Assembly (NCBI GenBank): GCA_018609185.1
Contig: JAHCSD010000043.1
Location: forward strand, 1 to 6,326
From: Patescibacteria group bacterium
GTDB taxonomy: Bacteria > Patescibacteriota > Minisyncoccia > JAHCSD01
Direction: 5' to 3'
Length of the DNA: 6,326 nucleotides
Part shown: positions 1 through 2,819 of the stretch, piece by piece
How positions within the stretch are numbered: position 1 is the first letter of the stretch
How the letters are laid out: the number at the start of each line of letters is the position of its first letter
Made by a program: the position numbers and the translations under genes
Notes under the pieces: model-generated
Databases searched by the model: none
Told to the model about the DNA's origin: nothing
Seen by the model: only the letters and a program-made list of their open reading frames with translations

Positions 1-1
1 C

Positions 2-52
2 GCATGGTTAAAATTAATTCGTAAAACATTCAACTTAAAACGAAATGAATAA
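2..52 (+). CDS. Possible 3' end of a gene entering from the left edge
   Basis: Reading frame 2 is open from the window edge and codes for a short basic tail (AWLKLIRKTFNLKRNE) ending in TAA at 50-52. The stop overlaps the first bases of a perfect 12-bp hairpin at 51-80, which is where a terminator of such a gene would lie. Only 16 codons are visible, so neither family nor reality can be judged. Frame 1 is also open, but only to a TAA at 22-24. The call rests on the stop-to-hairpin position. Confidence 0.3.
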   Translation, partial: AWLKLIRKTFNLKRNE

Positions 53-80
53 GGACGGCCCCTTATAAGGGGCCGTCCTT
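51..80. terminator. Perfect 30-bp palindrome, likely bidirectional terminator
   Basis: AAGGACGGCCCC (51-62) pairs perfectly with GGGGCCGTCCTT (69-80) around the loop TTATAA, itself a palindrome. No long T run follows on the plus strand. On the minus strand the hairpin runs into a T-rich stretch (ATTCATTTCGTTTTAAG), so it could end the small minus-strand gene at 125-271. It may also end a plus-strand gene stopping at 52. Confidence 0.65.
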
Positions 81-124
81 GGTTTCTGCCTTAGGGCCAG
101 GGCTCTAGGATTCCAAAGTATTGG

Positions 125-271
125 TCAAGAATTTAACAATGATTTTATATCCCATGTTTCTTTGAGAAAGTTCCACATTGCTTGCGGATTTGTTTCTCCT
201 CCGGCCACTAAAAAAGCAGCGACGAATAAAATTAAAACGAATAAAATAATTAAAAGTTTTGGATTATCCAT
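125..271 (-). CDS. Small single-pass membrane protein, 48 residues
   Basis: ATG at 271 reads 48 codons to TGA at 125-127. The product begins MDNPK. It has one strongly hydrophobic helix at about residues 5-24 (leucine, isoleucine, valine, phenylalanine and alanine rich), then a polar tail containing a GGETNPQ turn and two tryptophans. I do not recognise a family; it could be a small membrane subunit or an accessory peptide. There is no Shine-Dalgarno sequence, but an extended -10 element lies just upstream with predicted +1 on the A of the ATG, so a leaderless mRNA is likely. The gene lies between a terminator upstream (294-321) and a hairpin downstream (51-80), which makes a self-contained single-gene unit. 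That packaging is the main support for it being real. Confidence 0.6.
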   Translation of the reverse strand: MDNPKLLIILFVLILFVAAFLVAGGETNPQAMWNFLKETWDIKSLLNS

Positions 272-277
272 AGTTAC

Positions 278-286
278 ATTATATCA
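278..286 (-). promoter_or_regulatory. Extended -10 promoter of the 48-residue protein gene
   Basis: The minus strand reads TGATATAAT: a consensus TATAAT (283-278) preceded by the TGn extension. No -35 box is seen at 16-18 bp upstream, as is common for extended -10 promoters. Six bases separate the hexamer from the ATG, so predicted +1 is base 271, the A of the start codon. Confidence 0.6.
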
Positions 287-293
287 TTAATCC

Positions 294-321
294 AAAATAA
301 AAAAACTGGCCAAAGCCAGTT
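294..321 (-). terminator. Intrinsic terminator reading leftward
   Basis: On the minus strand AACTGGC (complement of 315-321) pairs with GCCAGTT (complement of 304-310) around a TTTG loop, then runs into TTTTTATTTT. This is a textbook rho-independent terminator. The nearest upstream minus-strand gene (554-790) already has its own terminator at 515-544. This one is therefore either a backup or the end of an unannotated transcript arising in 322-512. Confidence 0.75.
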
Positions 322-514
322 ATTCTGTGGATTGGAACACCTAAGAACATTATCGCAGAAAATAAGTCAAAATCAGGTTGTTTTTCTCGAAAACTGTTAC
401 AAACAGATGCTTGCCCTTTCGTAGCTTTACTGTGTCCGTCCGAAGCCTTGGCGAATGAGGATGCGAAGAAGGGCAGTTAGTTTTGGCTCAAAATGCTTGA
501 TTTTGGCGTAAAAG
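322..514. other. Stretch between two terminators, no convincing gene
   Basis: No reading frame with a credible start is found on either strand. One minus-strand frame stays open from about 474 leftward through the terminator but has no ATG, GTG or TTG until near its end. Visible structure is limited to a REP-like motif on the plus strand at about 436-452 (CCGTCCGAAGCCTTGG) and a repeated TTTTGGC at 481-487 and 501-507. Because an intrinsic terminator closes the stretch on the minus strand, a small RNA or a decayed gene is possible. No clear sigma-70 promoter was found. Confidence 0.35.
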
Positions 515-544
515 AAAAGCGGCACCGTGTTAGTTGCCGCTTTT
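515..544. terminator. Hairpin terminator after the 78-residue protein gene
   Basis: AAAAGCGGCA (515-524) pairs perfectly with TGCCGCTTTT (535-544) around a 10-base loop. It begins 9 bases past the TAG of the minus-strand gene at 554-790. On the minus strand it runs into TTTTCTTTTACG. The flanking A and T runs would also let it work for plus-strand transcripts. Confidence 0.75.
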
Positions 545-553
545 GTCTTTGTT

Positions 554-790
554 CTATTGCGTTTTGAATAAATTATTCCCTAGTTGTTCCAAACCCAAGA
601 CCATTCCCACATAGACTAGATATCCTGGCCATAAAACAGCAGCAACGAAAGCAAAAAAGATACCAAAGACAAGGTCTGTTAGATTGTCTATCGGACGCCA
701 CCGATTGAAATAGATGGTTCCCACAACAAGGCCGATTAACAAATAGATGGGTAGGCCTACGAATAGTCCAATAACTACTCCGATTGGCAC
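554..790 (-). CDS. Small two-helix membrane protein, 78 residues
   Basis: The start is a GTG at 790. It is chosen because AAAGGAGGTGA, a near-complete complement of the 16S 3' end, places AGGAGG (802-797) six bases upstream. The product has two hydrophobic segments, about residues 3-27 (rich in glycine, valine, isoleucine, leucine) and 39-66 (phenylalanine, alanine, valine rich). A short loop with NRWRPIDN joins them, and the tail is polar. The basic loop suggests a hairpin with the loop in the cytoplasm. I recognise no family; it could be a small transporter-like or pore-forming protein, or a structural membrane peptide. A consensus promoter, strong ribosome binding site and terminator all surround it, so it is an independently expressed gene. 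An overlapping frame starting with GTG at 795-797 lies too close to the same Shine-Dalgarno. Confidence 0.8.
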   Translation of the reverse strand: MPIGVVIGLFVGLPIYLLIGLVVGTIYFNRWRPIDNLTDLVFGIFFAFVAAVLWPGYLVYVGMVLGLEQLGNNLFKTQ

Positions 791-832
791 ATTTCACCTC
801 CTTTCAAGGAACTAAATCTTACCGAACAGAGT

Positions 833-861
833 ATTGTATTACGCTAAGGTTATTTTGTCAA
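833..861 (-). promoter_or_regulatory. Sigma-70-type promoter of the 78-residue protein gene
   Basis: On the minus strand a perfect -35 box TTGACA (861-856) and -10 box TACAAT (838-833) are separated by exactly 17 bases. Predicted +1 is near 826, giving a leader of about 36 bases that contains the strong AGGAGG. Confidence 0.85.
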
Positions 862-890
862 GCGTTTACACAAAAACATGTCATAAAAAC

Positions 891-943
891 AACCCTTCGA
901 CTACCCCTCGACTTCGCTCGGGACAGGCACTCAGGACGAGCCA
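891..943. repeat. REP-like dispersed repeat, degenerate copy
   Basis: The stretch contains CCCTTCGACTACCC followed by CTCGACTTCGCTCGGGAC and CTCAGGACGAGCC. It belongs to the CTTCGACttcGCTCAGGA type of intergenic repeat seen in many bacterial genomes. A cleaner copy lies at 2662-2708. The outer part pairs weakly (CTCG with CGAG). It is the first of five palindromic units in a row downstream of the transposase gene. Confidence 0.55.
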
Positions 944-946
944 CTC

Positions 947-985
947 AACCAAGTCAAACCAAGTCTGACTTGGTCGAACTTGGTT
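947..985. repeat. Nested palindrome built from CCAAGT
   Basis: AACCAAGT (947-954) and ACCAAGT (958-964) are mirrored by ACTTGGT (968-974) and ACTTGGTT (978-985). The spacers are CAA, CTG and CGA. The result is a 39-base hairpin with one small internal loop. No T run follows, so it is not an obvious terminator. Confidence 0.75.
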
Positions 986-989
986 TCAT

Positions 990-1011
990 TCTACTGAGAT
1001 ATCTCAGTAGA
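990..1011. repeat. Perfect 22-bp palindrome without a spacer
   Basis: CTACTGAGAT is followed directly by its reverse complement ATCTCAGTAG (991-1010), and the flanking T/A pair extends it to 22 bp. A palindrome with no loop is more typical of a protein dimer site or an extrudable cruciform than of an RNA hairpin. It lies between two other palindromes in gene-free DNA, so no target gene is evident. Confidence 0.7.
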
Positions 1012-1020
1012 TATAAAAGA

Positions 1021-1040
1021 TACTCCGCCAGAGGCGGGTA
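1021..1040. repeat. Short GC hairpin, CCGCC AGA GGCGG
   Basis: CCGCC (1025-1029) pairs with GGCGG (1033-1037) around AGA, and the flanking TAC/GTA extend it with one bulged base. The core resembles short GC-rich dispersed repeats common in Patescibacteria intergenic DNA (recalled, not searched). Confidence 0.5.
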
Positions 1041-1073
1041 CTAAATTGTGTAGCCACCCCGCCGTGGATGAGT

Positions 1074-1100
1074 ATGCATCGTGGCCTTGCCACGATGCAT
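1074..1100. repeat. Hairpin just 3' of the transposase gene
   Basis: ATGCATCGTGGC (1074-1085) pairs perfectly over 12 bp with GCCACGATGCAT (1089-1100) around CTT (AAG on the minus strand). It starts three bases past the transposase stop. No T run follows, so terminator function is doubtful. The loop and closing pairs (GC-AAG-GC) match the palindromes at 1844-1874 and 1620-1654, so it looks like a diverged relative of them. Confidence 0.75.
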
Positions 1101-1102
1101 TG

Positions 1103-1837
1103 TCATTCTATCCCCACATAGTCAAGGTCTGCTAATTCCCGTTTAAATTTCAGCCAATCGTTCACGAAATCTCGACAATCTTTCGGTTCTCCCATAACTT
1201 GTTTCATAAATTCCCTGCTTGTTACAGATGGAAAGTTTTTCTTCCCCAGATAATCCGAGTAGCTTGACCATCTATACTTTTCAATGAATGTTGCTGCCTT
1301 TTTCACGCTTGTTATCCCTTTTTCTTTCCAGCCAGGAAAAATGAGCGCTACAGGATTTGTGTGGATATACACGAACGCAGTTCTGAGCTGCCTATCATCT
1401 TCAATATGCACTTCCTTAAATTTGTCCTGAAAAAGATGTCCTTTTCTTCCGTATTTACCGTTATAGTAGAGAGCATAACCGCCAAATTTCTGCATAAATT
1501 TACTGATACCATTCTTTCGAAACTGTTTTAATAATAAATGAACGTGGTTAGGCATTAGACAAAATGCGAAAATTTCTACGAGTAACTCCCTTGTTTTTCT
1601 TTCCTGTATCTGTATTCTCGACAATGTAACGAAGCCTTGCTTCGTTACATTGTCTCTGCTTCGGCGAGAGGTTACTCGAAACGTTGAAGTAGCAGGATTT
1701 ACATCATTGAACTCGAAGAGGTCGTGAATCATTCTAAGATAGTCTTGCTTATCAGGAAAAAGTTCAATCCCGTCAATGGCCCGCATTACGATATGATATA
1801 CTTCTCCATTTGCGAATTGTGTTTTTCTTTCTGCCAC
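1103..1837 (-). CDS. REP-associated tyrosine transposase (RAYT, Y1 / HUH family)
   Basis: The 244-residue product is a Y1_Tnp-type single-strand DNA transposase of the RAYT branch. The N-terminal GEVYHIVMRAIDGIELF matches the family's first strand and helix. The HUH metal motif is MPNHVHLLLK, with H98 and H100. GRKGHLFQDKFK and the helix YIHTNPV follow; Y157 is the likely nucleophile by alignment with the YIxxNPV segment of relatives. These enzymes nick and join at REP-like hairpins and are thought to spread them. GTG at 1837 is used as start; a Shine-Dalgarno is weak or absent. Residues 62-73 are encoded by a palindrome that copies one lying just upstream, inside the variable linker before ELLVEIFAFCLMPN. 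The reading frame is otherwise intact. No promoter was found, so expression may depend on read-through from the tRNA or regulator. Confidence 0.9.
   Translation of the reverse strand: MAERKTQFANGEVYHIVMRAIDGIELFPDKQDYLRMIHDLFEFNDVNPATSTFRVTSRRSRDNVTKQGFVTLSRIQIQERKTRELLVEIFAFCLMPNHVHLLLKQFRKNGISKFMQKFGGYALYYNGKYGRKGHLFQDKFKEVHIEDDRQLRTAFVYIHTNPVALIFPGWKEKGITSVKKAATFIEKYRWSSYSDYLGKKNFPSVTSREFMKQVMGEPKDCRDFVNDWLKFKRELADLDYVGIE
1620..1654. repeat. In-frame palindrome inside the transposase gene
   Basis: A 16-bp perfect stem (GACAATGTAACGAAGC on the minus strand from 1654) with loop AAG lies wholly inside the coding sequence and encodes DNVTKQGFVTLS (residues 62-73). The segment 1623-1653, read on the minus strand, is identical over 31 bases to plus-strand 1844-1874. 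It leaves the reading frame open. Confidence 0.85.
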
Positions 1838-1843
1838 TTATTT

Positions 1844-1874
1844 ACAATGTAACGAAGCAAGGCTTCGTTACATT
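1844..1874. repeat. Palindrome between tRNA-Val and the transposase gene
   Basis: AATGTAACGAAGC (1846-1858) pairs with GCTTCGTTACATT (1862-1874) around AAG, a perfect 13-bp stem. It lies 6 bases upstream of the transposase GTG (8 from the stem) and 20 bases downstream of the tRNA 3' end. It could halt or pause transcription after the tRNA, though no T run follows, or hinder translation of the transposase. An inverted copy lies in the transposase gene. Confidence 0.85.
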
Positions 1875-1894
1875 AACTCTTGAATAAATCTCGG

Positions 1895-1968
1895 TGGGCG
1901 TATCCCGACTCGAACGGGAAACCTCTACGATGTGAACGTAGCGCTCTGGCCAGTTGAGCTATACGCCC
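1895..1968 (-). tRNA. tRNA-Val, anticodon CAC
   Basis: The minus strand folds as a complete cloverleaf of 74 nt. The acceptor stem is GGGCGTA/TACGCCC; the D stem GCTC/GAGC encloses a nine-base loop with GG. The anticodon stem CTACG/CGTAG encloses loop TTCACAT, with anticodon CAC at 1934-1932, which reads GUG valine codons. The variable loop is AGGTT, and the T stem TCCCG/CGGGA encloses TTCGAGT. The discriminator is A at 1895; the next bases are CCG, so the 3' CCA is not encoded and must be added by CCA-adding enzyme. The gene starts 16 bases after the regulator stop codon, so it may be processed from a shared transcript. Confidence 0.95.
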
Positions 1969-1984
1969 GGCATGCCCACAAATA

Positions 1985-2614
1985 CTATAGGGTAAGCTTA
2001 TTGATCACGCGTACATTTTTAGAAGACAACATGTCGCGCACCACGCGGTCGTACAGGCTGTACCGATATTTAAACTCGGCTGGGGTAACCACCACACAAT
2101 TTATTTCCCTTCCGCTTTCTGCTTCAAGATTACTGATAAAATTATTGAGCTTTCTTTGCGACGGCCTTCCTAAAACAATTAACATATCGGCTCGCGCATT
2201 CGCCTGATCCACAAACACCCCGCCAAGTACTGCGAGTTTCACGGCTCCCAGCTTCTTAATTTCTGACGTGATGCCGGAAAGCAGGCCGTCTGAAGACTTC
2301 AGGACGAGTGCTCGAAGCTCGTTCCAAAGAGGAAATTCTTGATTTGCACCCCAAAGCTCTCGTCTTCGCGTGGCCAAAACCCGCTTCGGCGAGGCGGAGG
2401 CCCGCCTTCGATTCTTTCCAATTGTCACAAACTTTGTCTGTAAAAATCCTATCTGTTTAAGGGCGGTGAGTTCTTTTCGCACGAGTGGCTGACGGAGTTT
2501 TGTCTTTGTGGTGAGTTCCTTCAACGCAAAAAACTCTTTCGGGCTATGAAAAAAGAGTCGCAGAACACGAATTCGAGCTTTTGAACCGAGAAGTTGTTCG
2601 AGTGTTTTATCCAT
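1985..2614 (-). CDS. Winged-helix regulator with nucleotidyltransferase-like domain
   Basis: The 209-residue product starts with a winged helix-turn-helix (about residues 4-66). LFGSK-like LLGSKARIRVLRLFF opens it, and a recognition region KLRQPLVRKELTALKQIGFL follows. Residues 93-106 (FPLWNELRALVLKS) form a linker. Residues 124-207 form a domain related to MNT-type nucleotidyltransferases, with LGGVFVDQANARADMLIVLG and a second half GREINCVVVTPAEFKYR. I recall this two-domain arrangement as common in Patescibacteria, annotated as a transcriptional regulator. The transferase site is degenerate: GG replaces the usual GS, and only one acidic residue of the DxD pair is kept, so a binding rather than catalytic role is likely. 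Residues 69-82 are encoded by a GC-rich REP-like insert. ATG at 2614 lacks a clear Shine-Dalgarno. It diverges from the gene at 2798, which it might regulate. Confidence 0.8.
   Translation of the reverse strand: MDKTLEQLLGSKARIRVLRLFFHSPKEFFALKELTTKTKLRQPLVRKELTALKQIGFLQTKFVTIGKNRRRASASPKRVLATRRRELWGANQEFPLWNELRALVLKSSDGLLSGITSEIKKLGAVKLAVLGGVFVDQANARADMLIVLGRPSQRKLNNFISNLEAESGREINCVVVTPAEFKYRYSLYDRVVRDMLSSKNVRVINKLTL
2369..2410 (-). repeat. REP-like GC-rich insert inside the regulator gene
   Basis: On the minus strand this 42-base segment starts CGAAGGCGGGCCTCCGCC, continues CTCGCCGAAGCGGG, and is followed by a second CGAAG (2368-2364). It is much richer in GC than its surroundings and contains GGCGG/CCGCC arms. 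It encodes residues 69-82 (RRRASASPKRVLAT), exactly 14 codons. The insertion boundaries are inferred from the short CGAAG direct repeat and could be shifted by a few bases. Confidence 0.6.
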
Positions 2615-2661
2615 GCCAATTGTCTCAATGAAACGAATATATGTATTTGTGACATTGAGCT

Positions 2662-2708
2662 GTTATCCTTCGACATTGCTCAGGATAACCCTGAGTTTAT
2701 CGAATGGG
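2662..2708. repeat. REP-like element between the divergent genes
   Basis: Nested arms TTCGA (2669-2673)/TCGAA (2700-2704) and CTCAGG (2679-2684)/CCTGAG (2690-2695) form one fold. An alternative fold uses GTTATCC (2662-2668) and GGATAAC (2683-2689). This is the CCTTCGACnnnGCTCAGGA type of dispersed repeat; a degenerate relative is at 891-943. It sits upstream of both divergent genes without touching a recognisable promoter box. Confidence 0.7.
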
Positions 2709-2749
2709 TTAGAATATAAAACCAGTTTTGTTCTCAAAATAATCTCGGC

Positions 2750-2819
2750 TGTATCTCGTAACCTTGAACAAAGCCCCTATTATGCTATCATGGGTACATG
2801 GATCGCTCGACGAGATACA
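2750..2819. promoter_or_regulatory. 10-bp inverted repeat flanking the promoter at 2764-2791
   Basis: TGTATCTCGT (2750-2759) and ACGAGATACA (2810-2819) are perfect reverse complements separated by 50 bases. The left arm ends 4 bases before the -35 box; the right arm lies just before a second in-frame ATG at 2822. The arrangement could be a two-site operator, but two 10-mers matching by chance in this window is not very unlikely. Confidence 0.3.
2764..2791 (+). promoter_or_regulatory. Promoter of the PPM-like/propeller gene
   Basis: The -35-like TTGAAC (2764-2769) and the -10 box TATCAT (2786-2791) are 16 bases apart, and the -10 carries the TGn extension (TGCTATCAT). Predicted +1 is 2798, the A of the first ATG, which implies a leaderless mRNA as at 278-286. 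Confidence 0.6.

Noticed and set aside
294..474. Open minus-strand frame of about 60 codons between the terminators
   Set aside because: No usable start codon until near its end, no ribosome binding site, and it would read through the terminator at 294-321.
784..1044. Plus-strand 86-codon reading frame
   Set aside because: It starts across the ribosome binding site and promoter of the minus-strand gene at 554-790 and then translates several palindromic repeats; no ribosome binding site or promoter of its own.
891..1100. Possible CRISPR array in the palindrome cluster
   Set aside because: The palindromic units differ from one another and there is no regular spacing or repeated unit; no cas genes are present.
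1932..2207. Plus-strand 91-codon reading frame
   Set aside because: It runs antisense to the tRNA and to the regulator C-terminus, both well supported.
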